In this document: positions 11,908 through 24,921 of the stretch, in pieces
How the letters are laid out: each line of letters starts with the position of its first letter
Position numbering within the stretch: the stretch's first letter is position 1
The notes under the pieces: generated by a model
Told to the model about the DNA's origin: nothing
The model's input: the letters and a program-made list of their open reading frames with translations, nothing else
Databases searched by the model: none
Made by a program: the position numbers and the translations under genes
DNA from: Juglans regia
Taxonomy: Eukaryota; Streptophyta; Magnoliopsida; Fagales; Juglandaceae
Assembly: GCF_001411555.2 (NCBI RefSeq)
Contig: NC_049915.1
Location: 18,366,640 to 18,430,639, forward strand
Direction: 5' to 3'
DNA: 64,000 nt

Positions 11908-11958
11908 AATTATTTGAGCAATTAATACTTATCAAAAAAAATTATTTGAGCAATTAAT
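11908..11958 (+). repeat. 13-bp retroposon-like micro-insertion inside a 19-bp target duplication
   Basis: AATTATTTGAGCAATTAAT occurs at 11908-11926 and 11940-11958, separated by ACTTATCAAAAAA. The inserted core matches the one at 11012-11026 apart from one base and tail length. Confidence 0.7.
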
Positions 11959-13447
11959 GGAATGGAATGTTGTCATGTACAGAAGAATGTTGACCATTCA
12001 AACTGAAATGATGGAAAGGAATGGGCTTATTTACTGTTTAAAATTGACAATGTTATTTGTCTGCATTGAGAAACAATGACCATGGCACATGCATCAGTTC
12101 TTTAGAACTTATGGGCGTTTTTTCAAAGCAGTATGCTGTTATTGAAGCTGCTTAAGGCATTTCCAATACTCCATTTGGCACCACGGGGAACGTTGGCAAA
12201 AGGCTTACAAGCATCTGACATGTGGGTTTGAAATACGGAGATACTCACGGAACATCTAAGGTACTCTTTCCTCCTGTCCTATTAAAAGGTTCTTGCTTGC
12301 TTCATCTGGATATTGTTTGATTCTTGGTGATTATTCTTGTTTGATGATTGAACTATCTTCTCCTTAGCATAGGCTATTGCTATTGAAACATTTGGTCTCA
12401 TCTTACGGTAACAGAATTACTGATACTCTACCCAGTGGTCCTATATGGAAGACGTTCACAACAATGGCATGCTATATTATGCTTGAGGACAAACTTTCGC
12501 ATTTGCTTTGTATTGCCTCATGACTCTAGAATTCTGGATACTAGACGTAGAAACTAGTTTTTCTCTTACCACATCGTTGGCCATCGCAAATATGAACATT
12601 ATTGGAATGAGTGCTAATTCTATATAAATTCATTCGCTGTAAAATCATATCTCCAGTTGGATACTTGTTTTTCTTCCTTTCAAAATGAGGGTATTTTATC
12701 CTTCCCTACTGAGTAGACTGAATTTTGAAAGTAGAAATGGTTCAAATTCTGTAGGTTCTTAGTGGCTGGCTATCCAGTTGCTGAAATAGTTAGGATATGG
12801 TTTCTTAAGAGGATACACACCGATTAATTTGGAGCTAGGACGCTGCTTACATTAATGAATTTCAGGGTAAAGAAAATGGATTCCAACCTTTTTATCTCAT
12901 TTGGTGCATTGAGAACTATGGTTGTCGTCGGAGTCTTTATTTGATGGAAGTCAACGTGTGACAGCCAGCCCCTCCTACGCAGAGAAAGGGTCAATTCTTA
13001 ACCATATGAAATATGCTGTCCCTCCGTGCCTGACTACACTAAAAAAGGAGCTTATTATTTGGTAGCCCTTTTCTTTTAGGTACCTTTTACAAATTTTGTG
13101 GGCAGGGCAAATGCTTTGAAACTGAACAAAGATTAAGAGACACCTAGATGGATTAATATGCCTTTATCTCCCAAGGAATCATCTTTGGAGTTTGAAGCAA
13201 TTTGAGGTGCAAGATAGAGAAAATACAGATTCTGTAGTGCTTATTAAGTTTTATTGGGAGTATTTTCTAGTGTTTGGGATGCAAGGTACCAGCAAATAAA
13301 TGGATATTATATGCTCAGAAGTATTTCTAGCTGATGATATTTTTTTCCAAGTCCATGTTTAGTATGACGTGAGTTTTTTGTGTTATCTATTAAATTGACA
13401 TGTATAGAAAAAAGCGAAAGTGATAGTCAATAGGATATATTAAAATA

Positions 13448-13713
13448 GGTTAGCACCTTCGATGGTAGGGTATACCAAATTTACAGTAACAAGAGCTTAT
13501 GCAGGCTCATCAAAAGGGGAGAGAGAGAGAGAGAGAGAGAGTATGTAGAACGCCCAGTGCCCACACAAGAGCTTATTGAATGACTCGGTTAGCACCCTCG
13601 ATGGTAGGGTATACCAAATTTACAGTAACAAGAGCTTATGCAGGCTCATCAAAAGGGGAGAGAGAGAGTATGTAGAACGCCCAGTGCCCACACAAGAGCT
13701 TATTGAATGACTC
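13448..13713. repeat. Tandem duplication of a 139-bp unit containing a GA microsatellite
   Basis: Unit 1 is 13448-13586 and unit 2 is 13587-13713. They are nearly identical: one substitution near the start (ACCTTCG versus ACCCTCG) and 12 bp fewer in the GA run of unit 2. The low divergence implies a recent duplication. Confidence 0.85.
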
Positions 13714-16679
13714 GTAAGCTTCTTGGGGGCACTGATGTACACTGACATTTTTCCCTTTGGTTATCTCTTGTTGCATGGATCCTCGAGAAAAGAGCTTTGA
13801 GAAGAGTTATCCGTGTCACCAGAATTTTGAAATCACCCCGATGATGGCAACCTAACGGTCCTAACCTACTATAACTTATTTCATACAGTGCATGATTTTG
13901 ATTTAGATGTTTCTCCAATGGAAATTCCATGGGAGTTTTTTTCTGTTCGGTGCAGTGCTGCGAAACGGATGCTCAAATTCCTCCCCAAAATGTCAAGGTT
14001 CTGTTGCTGACCTTGTATGTAGTCATATATTTGGAAATTATCAGTGTATATTTTTTTTAAGTTAATACAGCATGTTCTTTCTGGTCTAATCTGTTAAGGT
14101 AAGAGCCCCCCAAAAATCATTTTGTTATTGTAGAAGGTTCTTTCTGGTCTAATTGGTTTGAATTCTTTCTTGTTGGAGTAATGCTTTTTCCAGGAAAATT
14201 TTGGAGGCTGGTGGTATTCTACAAATTCAAGAGCTTAGTTCATGCTTTGATTTGGTTGGTGCAACATCTTTACTAACATAATTTTAACTATTCTACTTAG
14301 TTGTGCTACAGTGAAACGGGGAGGGAGGGAGGGAACATTGCCAGTATCTTTAAGGATATGAAGGATCCAAACATTCAAGATGGAGAAGAATCTTTTAAAT
14401 TGTTCACGTTAACAATGTCCATCAATTAATTATATGATTGGAGTCTTGAATTTCTACGAACTTCTCTCAATAAGATGAGAAAAACAAAATCACTGGCAGG
14501 TGGGTGTGGTATACACGTGTCCAAATTCCAGAGAGAGTCGATTCCTAATCTCTTAGCACATAACATTATTAACATTTCATAGAATCATACCGGTATGTAA
14601 TTTATCATGTCTGTAAAGAAAGTTGCACGCCTCCATTTTTTGAAATATATTTTATGAATCCCAATTACAAATAACCACTATCAAAATGCAATGATTTTAC
14701 ATTTTTCCAAGGATTTTCAATGAGCCTAGGGCCTAAAATGGAAAGTTCTTGCATGAACAAGAATATTCCATATAAAAGGGCATCGTGAATAGTCTAATAT
14801 CAAATGTAGAGCAATACAATTCATATATTAATATTCGCGAACAAATTATTATAAAACTTGATTCAACTTGTAATCACTTTTATATTGCAATGCATACATA
14901 TCCCTTATATCTTAAAAGTTGCTATAACCATTTCTTATATCTTAAAAGTCGCTATAACCAAAATGAATAGGAATGAACAGTATCTTTGTTTGATACTTTT
15001 TTCTTTCACTTTATCGTAAATCATCAGAATCGTCATTGACAATCATAAAATCACTGTAATTGTACATAATCACAAAATTAACGTAAATCATCACAAAATT
15101 ATCTCACAACAGAGCAAGGGAGAGGTAGAGGCTCCGTTGGGCATGGCGGAGTAAGGGAGGTGTCATGGAGGGCTAGTGGTGGCGTCGTGGGCTGTTGGTG
15201 GCAGATCTAGGCCATGCAACGGCAAGAACTCGAGAGATAGAGAAATGCTTCGTGAGAGAGGGAGGCAGATCGAGGAGCTGCACTGTGTGGAATAGGTGGT
15301 TGTTGAAGCTCGTGGGAGAAGCTGCTCACAACGTGGGGAAGGTTACCGATGATTGGACTTGGTGGTGACACGATAATGGAGGCTGGCAGCGCTGGGAGGA
15401 GTCAAGGAGAAGAGAGATCGAGAGGGAGAGGGGCATGTGGCTGGAGGAAGGGAGGAGAGAGAGGGAAGAGGGAAAAGTTAGGGGAAAAGTTATGGTTTGG
15501 GCTTATAAATCTCAATCCTTCATCTTGAGTCTCCAAATTTGATCCAACGGTGGAAGTTAAAACACAGAAAATAAACTCACTTAAAATAGATAATTAAAAT
15601 ATAAATATTATATCATACATTTAAAATCAACTTTAATTTATAAAATACTAATATTTTATCATTAAATAAATTATGAAGTTTTACTAAATATTTTTAAGAA
15701 AGTAAAACCATATAAATAATTAGAGTTTTTAACATAATTTAAATCTCATAATATTCTTAATTAACTAAAATCATTTAGATAAAATAATTTTTTACAATTA
15801 TAATATTTTTGGGGCTTCCAAAATATAAGAGACTTATTTTAATGATAAAAGAAAGTGAGAGCAAGAACAGGGAGGATGGATTTGCTTCATATGAGCTCAC
15901 TACATCTTCTGCATAGTTATAGATAACATGACATGCATGCATTGATCTTTACCATCAAATATGGTTAATTTGTAGAGCTGAAACTTCCATGCAAAGCTTT
16001 TATCACGTGATCGTAATTGGTCTTTCACATACAAATGATCAATCCAAAGGAAATGTAGAGAAATTCATAGAAATTATGCTGTTAGAACAAACTCTTCTTA
16101 TTAAAGTAGAGAAAGATAGAAAGTCATATATTCTTACTTATATTAGGTTTTATGCTCCTATGCATTAGACTATTTACTAATCAATCTTATGTACTCTTTC
16201 AATCTGGATGATTGTGAACTAACAACTAATTCAATTATTCAAAACTTTGTGCTGCATGTAAGGATCAATCACACTTTATTTGCTGTTTAGACATATTGTT
16301 TTCAAAAAATTAGTTTTTTCTTCCACTTAGGCAAATGTGACAAACGTGCTTTGCACGTTAAACCACTGCTAGTATATATATATAAATCTTATAATTGTAG
16401 GTATTATGATTTTAGTTATAAATACAAATCAATTTTCCCAAATTCTTTGAAGTTTTTGAGGGATGAGAAACCAGGTGAAGGCAAGTAGAAGCCAAAGCTG
16501 AGAACTTGGTTTATGGAATTCTGAACCCCAATTCTGACACTGTCATTAGTTAAACAATAAAATTAAGCAAAGCTGAAGTCTTTATACATGGTAATTCCAT
16601 CAAGACAACTCCATAACCACGAGGCTTGGACAAAGAAAAGTATCCAACAGTTCAAACAAAAAAAAAAAAAAAACGGACT

Positions 16680-18266
16680 TTATGAACTGAGCTGAAGAAA
16701 CCTTTGTGCCATAGGATGCTTGGCTTCTGAGAGTTGATCAGGTTTTAACACCTCAACAATCTCACCATTCACAAGGAGACACACAATATCAGCAATCCTC
16801 TGAATCTGTTTGATGCAGTGAGACACCATTATAACTGTCATTCCCTGTTTCTTCTTTAGATTCACCAGGACATCCTCTATGTTTTCTGTCGATATTGGAT
16901 CTAACGCACTTGTTGGCTCGTCCAGCAGCAAAACCTTTGAGAAATAGAGAAGAGCAAACCATCAGATTCTATAGCATGACATGTTCCAAATATCATGCTT
17001 ATAATTGAGACGTCGCTTGACATAAAATGTTAGATTTACTTTACAATAAAAAGAACTTTATAATCTAACATCTTACGTCAAGTTGTGTCAATTTTTTAAG
17101 TTCTTTGTAGTAAAATTTCTGCATAGACTAAAGCATTTCTGGTTATAATTACCTCTGGTTTATTAGCTAGGGTTCTAGCAAGAGCAACTCTTTGAGCTTG
17201 ACCCACAGAGAGTTCTCCACCAGGCTTGCTCAGAAAAGAGGGATCAAGGTCTGCAAGCCTCAGCAACTTGAAAACCTCGTCATCACTCAGCCTTTTTCCT
17301 ATCAACTGTGGTCCATATCGAATGTTGTCCGCTACTGTGCCTGACAAAGTTGATATCCATGATACACACACAGCATTAGTATTGGTTTTTCTACACGTGT
17401 AAATTCACATCTTTTAGACATTAATTCTGCATATCATGAAAAATTCTCGTATTAAATTATATATTTTTGAGATAAAATAATAATAAAATATTATTATTAT
17501 TAATTTTTTCAAAAATTATTATTTTTTATACATTTTGTAAGTAACACCTATTACATTTGTAAAATAACATTTGTATAGTGAATAATTAAATAATATTTGT
17601 AGAGTGAATAGTAAAATAATATTTGTAGTATAAGAGAGAAAAAATAGTAAAATAATATTTGTGAGTGGACAATACATCTTCAAATTTGTAAAAAAACTAT
17701 TCATAATTATGCAAATATGAAATCCATAATCCAAAGTATTTAAGATCATATTACGTAAATACGTAGATACATATGCAGATCGATGATCTTATGTCTTCGG
17801 AAACGGTACCACATGACTTATCCACAGATTACCTTCGAAGAGAGCAGGAAGCTGGAAGAGCATGCCGACCTTACGGCGAAGAGCAAGCACATCTAGTTCG
17901 CGGATATCACGACCGTCCAAAAAAACAGTACCCAGAGGTGGCTCCCACAGCCGGTTCAGGGCTCTCAACAACGTCGATTTCCCACTCCCGCTTGGCCCTA
18001 TGATCCCCAGGATCACTCCCTCCGGAATATCCACGTTTATCCCGTTCAGTATAGGAACCCCCGCCGGTTCTGATTGCTTGGTCAGATTACGTATCCGAAA
18101 CTTCTTCCGATCTTCATCTCCGTCGAACACCACCAGAAGTTGCTCGCCAGCCTCCTCTGCAACCACCAAAAAAAAAAAAAGAGAGATAGAGAAACAAGAA
18201 TGAAAAATCAAGAAAGGAAGAAGAAGAAGAGGAAGAAGGTGATTAGCAGGTACCCTGTAAAGGCAT
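16680..18266 (-). CDS. STAR1: ABC transporter ATPase, STAR1 / ABCI17 type, 4 exons
   Basis: Exons are 18266-18254, 18156-17833, 17340-17153 and 16934-16680, giving 259 residues, close to the usual length. The first exon encodes only MPLQ plus one base; its donor GTACCT and the acceptor before 18156 restore the frame as MPLQEEAGEQ. Visible motifs are Walker A GPSGSGKST (58-66), Q-loop FQLPALF (105-111), signature LSVGQ (156-160), Walker B VLLLDEP (176-182), D-loop SALD and switch histidine in MVSH. It has no membrane segment. In rice and Arabidopsis this soluble ATPase pairs with the membrane protein STAR2/ALS3 in aluminium tolerance, with UDP-glucose proposed as substrate. The partner gene is not in this window. 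A family 3 miniature element sits in the third intron. Confidence 0.95.
16985..17100. mobile_element. Family 3 miniature element in an intron of the STAR1-like gene
   Basis: Contains TGACATAAAATGTTAGATTT, ACAATAAAAAGAACTTTATAA and TCTAACATCTTACGTCAAG, the inverted arrangement seen in copies at 57590-57725 and 59265-59410. Confidence 0.6.
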
Positions 18267-18340
18267 TGAAATTTGAAAGAGATAAGGAAGAGAGATAAAA
18301 GAGGACAGAAGGATACTCGTCACTCTCTGCATGTAGTTGT

Positions 18341-18347
18341 ATATATT
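18341..18347 (-). promoter_or_regulatory. Probable TATA box of the STAR1-like gene
   Basis: TATATAC on the minus strand lies about 75 bp before the ATG at 18266. The expected transcription start near 18312 makes that ATG the first in the message. Confidence 0.5.
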
Positions 18348-18552
18348 AATGGACATGGGGGCTGTGAAGGAAGAAACAACCTTCCCCGGTTAGAGAGCTA
18401 TAGTTAGTAAAGTACAATTCTACTTGCCGAAGGGGAATGCTTTCAACAATGAATACAACGTTTCCCACTAGTGGTCGGGTTTGAATTTTCCATCCTTATT
18501 GTTTTCTTGCGGAAAATCACACTCCTTTCTATACAAGTGGATGACTATAAGG

Positions 18553-18955
18553 CTACGAGATGAGATGAGATGAAATAATTTTAGATAAAAATTAAATAAA
18601 ATATTATTTTTTTAATATTATTATTTTGAGATTTGAAAAAATTAAATTATTTATTATATTTTATGTGTAAATTTTAAAAAAATTATAATAATGTGATGAA
18701 ATGAGATTATATTAGATGAAGCCGTTTATATATTCAAACGGGGCATGCCAGTTTGTATTCCAAATCCATTTCAACTTATTTTATCTAATTATTATAACTT
18801 TTCCAAATTCCAATACAAAATATAATAAATAATTCAACTTTTTCAAATTTTAAAATAATAATAATATTAAAAAATAATATTCTAATAATATTTTATTTAA
18901 CTTTTAACTTTTGTCTCAATTCAATTCAACTCAGTTCAACATCCAAATATAGCAT
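18553..18955. mobile_element. Two family 1 elements in opposite orientation
   Basis: One copy runs forward at about 18553-18730 (GAGATGAGATGAGATGAAAT at its start). A second runs in reverse at about 18763-18955 (TTCAACTTATTTTATCTAAT to CTCAGTTCAACATCCAAAT). Together they make a head-to-head arrangement able to fold back. Confidence 0.7.
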
Positions 18956-19219
18956 AAATCAATTCATAACAAATAAAAACAACATTGGAGTGTTAGGTCG
19001 ATGTCGCTATCAACTAATTAAATTGGTGAAACTATTTTACAACTTTACATAAACATTGTCCTCCACGTGATATTAAATAATTGAAAAATTATGTCCTATG
19101 TTTTACTTGTATTCCAATTATTTGATATTGTATAAGTGATTACGAGATGATGCTGATTCGAAGGATTTTAAGTAATACTTTAGTAAGCAAAGCCTTTTCC
19201 TCCATAACATAGGCTCTAG

Positions 19220-19843
19220 TAGGGGTGGGCAGTAGGCCCCGCTCCCGTCCACATTGCCCCCGCATGGCGGCGCGGACAATCCCGCTTTGCCCATGCCCTG
19301 CCCTCGCCCTCCCCTAGCATCTAGAGCCCCTGTTAGGGGTGGGGGGTGGAAAGGGCCCAACCCTGTCTCACATTTCCCCCACCCTACCCCTACCCCTACC
19401 CTGGTTACATGTTTATATATATATTATATATAAATATAAATATATATATTTTACAAATTGTATATATATGAATATATATATTATAATTTCTTAGACTAGT
19501 TTACAAACTATGTACTAGCAAATTTAAAAATTATATAGTTTAAAAATTAATACACTACAACTTACACAAAATATGCATTAGCAAATTTAGTTATAGTCAT
19601 ATTTACAAAATTTAAATTTATAATTTGGGTCTAAAATGTATTTTTAATTATTTTTGGACCTGAGAATAATTTTTAAATCTAGTAAAATGTACTCTATTTT
19701 TTAAATAGACATGAGGAAAGGCGGATTTCATCCCGCCCACTGGGGCGGGGATGGAGGTGAAAACCCCACCCCCCGTCCCATGTGGGGGTGGTGGGTGTGG
19801 GGAAGGGGTGGCCCCTTCCCGTACAGAGAGGGTAGCACCCCTA
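19220..19843. mobile_element. Non-autonomous hAT-like element, TSD GGCTCTAG/GGCTTTAG
   Basis: Flanking octamers at 19212-19219 and 19844-19851 agree at 7 of 8 positions. Ends read TAGGGGTGGGCA and, in reverse complement, TAGGGGTGCTACC. The two subterminal blocks (about 19220-19400 and 19710-19840) are very rich in C and G, while the centre is AT-rich, so the copy is a GC-ended foldback without a transposase. Confidence 0.8.
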
Positions 19844-19861
19844 GGCTTTAGATATGTGAGT

Positions 19862-20060
19862 GTTGTGTTTGGATAGTGAGGTATTCTCAAGTATTCTCTG
19901 AATAACAGTAAAAAATTAATGATAGAATATTGAATAGTAGTGAAAAATAGATAAAAAGTAATAATAAAATAATCGATAGTAGTAAAAAGTAAGTGAAATG
20001 TAGTAATAAAATAATAAATAGTTGTAAGGTATTCTGAAAATATCCCTCGATACCCCAACT
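19862..20060. mobile_element. Family 4 miniature element ('GTAAAAAGTAAGTGAAA' type)
   Basis: Starts TGTTGTGTTTGGATAGTGAG and contains TGAATAGTAGTGAAAAATAG and GTAGTAAAAAGTAAGTGAAA, then ends near CCAACTCGGTTTGGATTGAG. A related copy is at 21005-21260, and the minisatellite element at 39494-41450 shares its ends. Confidence 0.65.
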
Positions 20061-20077
20061 CGGTTTGGATTGAGAGG

Positions 20078-20240
20078 AGTTATCAACCCATCTCATCTCA
20101 TCATTATAACTTTTATGAATTTCCATACAAAATGTAATAAATAATTCAATTTTTTCAAATTTTAAAACAATAATAATTTTAAAAAATAATATTCTAACAA
20201 TATTTTATTTAACTTTCAGCTTTCATCTTAACTTAATGTG
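20078..20240 (-). mobile_element. Family 1 miniature element, reverse orientation
   Basis: Carries ATCTCATCTCATCATTATAA, AATAATTCAATTTTTTCAAA and TAATATTCTAACAATATTTT in the family order. Confidence 0.7.
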
Positions 20241-23200
20241 CACGAGTTTTATTTTTTAAAAGAAAAGTAGAGTCTATTATTAAAAACTAATTTTTTATAT
20301 AAGTTCTAAATTTATCTATATTTTTTGAAAAAAATACGTGAAATTTATACATTCAAAAGACTATAAATGCTATTTTTCTTGATTAAATATATTTTCCTTT
20401 TAATACCCCCACCAAGCACCTCCCTTCTTATATATAAATCTTGTCTCTTGGTAGAAGAATGCTATCAACAAGTTGAAAGCGCATCTTCTCGATTCTTATG
20501 GAGGATCACAAGAAAAGCCAGTCATAGGCCTGTCAAAATGTAGTAATAGATAAGATATTATATATATTTGTTAATTAGTTTCAATATTTTATGTATAAAT
20601 CGTTGTCTTTGAAAGAGACTTGGATGACTTTTTAATCCCTCCCTAGTACCTAAGAAACTTATGGCCAAAACATTAGGTGAGCAATATTAGAAAAGGGGTT
20701 GGACTTCTTTTCCAAGCTAGTTCTGTTCGGATATTGAGTTTAATTGAGATAAATTAAAATTTGAATAATATTAGATATAAGTTTTAAATAGATAAATTTT
20801 ATATAAATCTTTTGTAAAATAATAGGTCTCACTAATAAATAATAGTTTTTTTTACACTTTTTTAAATTGGGATCTATTTTTTTACAAGGTTATGGAGCTT
20901 GTCTATTTGAAACTTGTTCAAATCATTTCTCTTAAATTTTTTTATGAATAATAGTAAATTGAAATGGATAAATGAGTTTTATCATTTATGGAGCTTATTT
21001 AATATGAATTTAGATGTGTTTGGATGTTTAGATGAATTTGGATAGTGAGAATACTTGAAAAGTATTGAGAATGTTTGTGAATAGTAATGAAAAAATAATA
21101 ATAGAATATTGAATAATAGTAAAAAGTAATGAATAGTAGTAAAAAGTAAGTGAAAAGTAATAATAAAATAAGAAATAGTAGTGATGTATTCTGAATATAT
21201 TTATGTAAAGTTGAAAATGTTTGTGGATCTCGCCTGTAAATATGTTGACTTGAAAAAAATTGTGAGTCTCACGTATAAAGAGATTTTAAGTTGAGATTAG
21301 TTTAATGATTTGAGAGTTAAATATTTGAATGTTAAACTCAATTTAAAATTATCTCAATTCAACTCAAGTTCCAAACGGAACCTTAGTGATCATTAGCTAA
21401 ATTAGCACCATATGGACTCAGTTTCATAGTCATACATATGCATCAATCTTTAGTCTTGCAGTAGTAGTCATTATTCATTCATAATTTCCTAGAAAAACCT
21501 GACTAAGGCAATATTTGAAAATTTATGTTTGGATGTTGAACTGAGTTGAGTTGAGATGATAAAATATTATTAGAATATTATTTTTTAATATTATTATTAT
21601 CTTAGGATTTGAAAAAGTTGAATTGTTTATTATATTTTGTGTTGAAATTTAAAAAAATTATAATGATGAGTTGAGATGAGTTTAATAACCAAATGAAGCC
21701 GGACATCTTATTTTCAAGCGTTACAAACATAAATATTTTTCAATTTTAAATATTCAACTTTTCATCTAACCATTGCATAATCATTATAACTTTTCTAAAT
21801 TTACAAACAAAATATAAAAAAATAATTCAACTTTTTCAAATTTTAAAACAAAAATTATATTAAAAAATTATATTATAACAATATCTTAACTTTATAATAT
21901 TTTTATTAACTTTTTTCTCTCTCATTTTTTAATACCCAATAAAACATTTAACTCAAACCATTTAATATTATTCAAAAATTATTTCACTGTAATTCATAAA
22001 TTTATCATCTCATCTCATTTTCAAAACCAGGCCTAAATCATCTGTAATTCACCTCTAGTCATCAAAGGTAGTTGTTATGATAACCCTTTTATGTTGTACG
22101 TACGGGTTGTTAACAAGAAGCAAAGCCTTCCATGATTAGGAGCGCCGGTCTATGTCACTTTCCTTACCCCAAAAGTTTAAATTAACGAAAAGAAGTAAAT
22201 TTAATTATTTATATTTTATCTTAACAAAAAGTAAATCTGCAATGAAAACACGGCACTGATCCTGTATTCGTTCTTCATAATTTCATTGAATATTCAAGAG
22301 ACATTCTTTCTTAATAAACAGACTTGATCCCATGCATCACTTCGTGTTTATTGTTTGATCGCTATTGAATTCATTGGTGTAGATCACGTACGTGTTAATT
22401 ATTTTCCATGCTTAAATTTCAATTTTGGAATTTCAAGATAAAAAAAAAAAACCAGGATCTCCTCATGCATTCACGATTAATAATGCATATGAAGTCGTCT
22501 TATCATTTTTTTTTAGAGTGAAATGCCATCCGAGATATTCACCGAAACCGATCTAAATGCTATAAGTACTGTTTTAATATAGAAAAATGTTAGATACATT
22601 TATAGAATGTAAAAGCATCGCATACTTCTATTAAAAAAAACAGATAAATATGAAACTCACATAAAAAAAAATTATTATTATTTACTGGTGGACTCCACTA
22701 TTTTTTAAATAGAGTGTGTGATGCTTGCACATGATGTACTCTATGACTGTATCTAGCATTACAACTCTATATAACATTAATACTCATTAATCCATGTGTT
22801 CATGCATTCACCACTACTTCTTTCTTTGAGTAGAACCTAAAGGAAGGTATATCGGAACTTGCCATTGATCAAACTTATATTATGTGCTCTAGATGTAAAT
22901 ATTTTGGATAATCTAAATCCAATATCCAACGCAAGTTGACTAATTAATAAGGAACTATTTCTTAACAAATTGGGTACGTATTGGATTCCAAGTAAAAGTA
23001 AAGGAAATTGAATTTCGTACGAAGCTTCTCTCATATTAATGCCAGGATACAGGATATAGCTTTGACTCCATTAATCCAGCTTTAACATGAAATAATGTCA
23101 GGCCGAAGTATATACTTTAATTTATAACTGATTTGGGTTGGTATATTGACAAAAGATAAATGATATTTGTAATTTTAAAATATATAAATTTCGTATATTT

Positions 23201-23600
23201 CTTTTTAAAAAGGAAGATAAATATGAAAATTATAAGAAAAAATAAATTTTTTAATAATGAATTCTAATTTTTTTTAAAAAGAGTATACGAAATTTAAACA
23301 TTCTAAAACGGTATATAACACAGAAACAGATTAACCACTAAATTAATTAATTAGGCTCTGGCAGGATTGGTCAAAACATGAAGAAAGTTTAATTTGCTGC
23401 ATCATAAATAGCTATATAAAATTTTCTTTCCAAGCTAGAGAAGCATATATATACTTTGAAAGCTTAACTGCTTTATATTGTCAAAGTCAACTAATTAGTA
23501 ACTTTCTGCATGAAGATGTACATATACATACATACAGATATATATATATATATACATACTTACATATATATATATATATATATAAATTAGGGTATAAGAC
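20241..23600. other. Intergenic region packed with miniature elements
   Basis: No gene was seen. Recognisable elements are family 2 at about 20760-20930, 22580-22770 and 23155-23320; family 4 at about 21005-21260; and family 1 at about 21520-21700 plus a degraded reverse copy at about 21740-22030. TA-rich microsatellites stand at about 23540-23583. This region lies downstream of the HKT gene. Confidence 0.6.
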
Positions 23601-23608
23601 CTAATTCA

Positions 23609-24873
23609 TTAGGAAAGTTTCCAGGCTTTACCACCTTTCATGGTGAATTTTTTAAGCTTTCCAAAGAACATAACAATGATGAGAATGATTTTTCCCTTGG
23701 TACTCCATCTTCCGACAAATCCGTACCATGTGTCTGTGCAGGAGCTATCTGGTTTCACTTGCCGTTTGCAGCTATAGCCAGTTGAGTACCCAACGTTACC
23801 GTATGCACTATACATACCATCACACAATCTTAATTAGTTACTATTATTCGAACATTCAACTGGGTCATACATGAATATAATTAGTAATGTAATACATCAT
23901 TCATGTAATTTAAATTATAAGCTGATCATTTAAATTTTAAAATTTATCTTTTAAATTAAATTATGATTACGTGTAAGCTGCATTTTACTATATATATATA
24001 TATATATGTATATGTGCTCTATACATTGATTTGAGAATATAATTTTTTATCTAGATCATGTAAAACATCATGTAATGAGCGTCTAGAGCAATGTTATCAT
24101 TAATTTATCTTAAATTTTGTCATCTTCAGTCATACGACTTGTTTATGTGACACATTTTAAATGATTTTATATGCCTATAACTTAAAATATGATTACATGC
24201 CAACCGGTATGATTGGATTTGGAGATAACGAAATCTAAAATGAAGAGAGGTCGTGAAAGCTAACCTTATCACTTCTAGGATGATGTTCAGGACACTGAAG
24301 TTAAGAGGATCTTCCTTCATTTTTTGTCTCTCAGTTACACATATGAGAATGATGAATAGGACTAAATAGGAGAGTTGTGAGAGCATCAGACACTCCATGA
24401 AAGTAGTCTGCTTCCTTCGATTTGGGCTTCCTTTCCCATTTTCTGAAGCCACCTGATCATCTTGATACTTTGTTGGAAGGAACGTAGTATATGGTGGGAG
24501 ATACCTAAAAGAACAGAAAAAAAAAAAGAAAAAAAGAAAAAAGAAAGTAAAAGAACGTATTAAATTAAGTCTTGTTTGGATCATAATATATTTAACTAAT
24601 TGTTTTTTTAATAAATATTATTGATAATGATAATATTTGGAGTTATTTATGTCGACTAATCTCTTGTGTAAATGTTATTTTACATGCAAGCATAGGACAA
24701 GACAGATCCAGGAGGATGATTACAAAGAGATCATGGAGCAAAGAATTATTCCTTTGAAATTATTGGAGACCCAATTCTGGCATGATTACCAATTGTGGGT
24801 CCAACGCACAAATGCAAACTTACTTTAATGCTAAAATGAATAATTCATCCATTTAAGTTGGAGAAAGTGTTAC

Positions 24874-24921
<48 letters not shown>

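Larger units (their letters stand above)
10230..16400. other. Large intergenic region without a recognised gene
   Basis: No protein family or consistent exon chain could be found in about 6 kb. Composition is less AT-rich than elsewhere (notably 11500-14400), as expected for old gene or transposon remains. Inside are an imperfect direct repeat (10513-10585 and 10625-10703, sharing 'GCAACATGAAAAT-AAGTACAACTAA'), two micro-insertions, a 139-bp tandem duplication, a short tandem repeat at 14902-14960 (CTTATATCTTAAAAGTYGCT unit), and a GA/GGA-rich stretch at about 15110-15480. Confidence 0.5.

Noticed and set aside
13400..13720. CRISPR-like or satellite array
   Set aside because: Only two units, no spacers; simple tandem duplication in a plant genome.
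13700..13930. 76-residue minus-strand frame
   Set aside because: No recognisable domain, starts in the tandem duplication, no exon support.
17096..17371. Frame extension of the ABC gene into intron sequence at both ends of the third exon
   Set aside because: Conserved sequence stops exactly at GT and AG; outside them the translation loses family character.
16680..18266. Bacterial-type phosphate ABC ATPase gene, perhaps contamination
   Set aside because: Motifs resemble bacterial importer ATPases, but introns with GT-AG ends and the plant STAR1 sequence show a nuclear plant gene.
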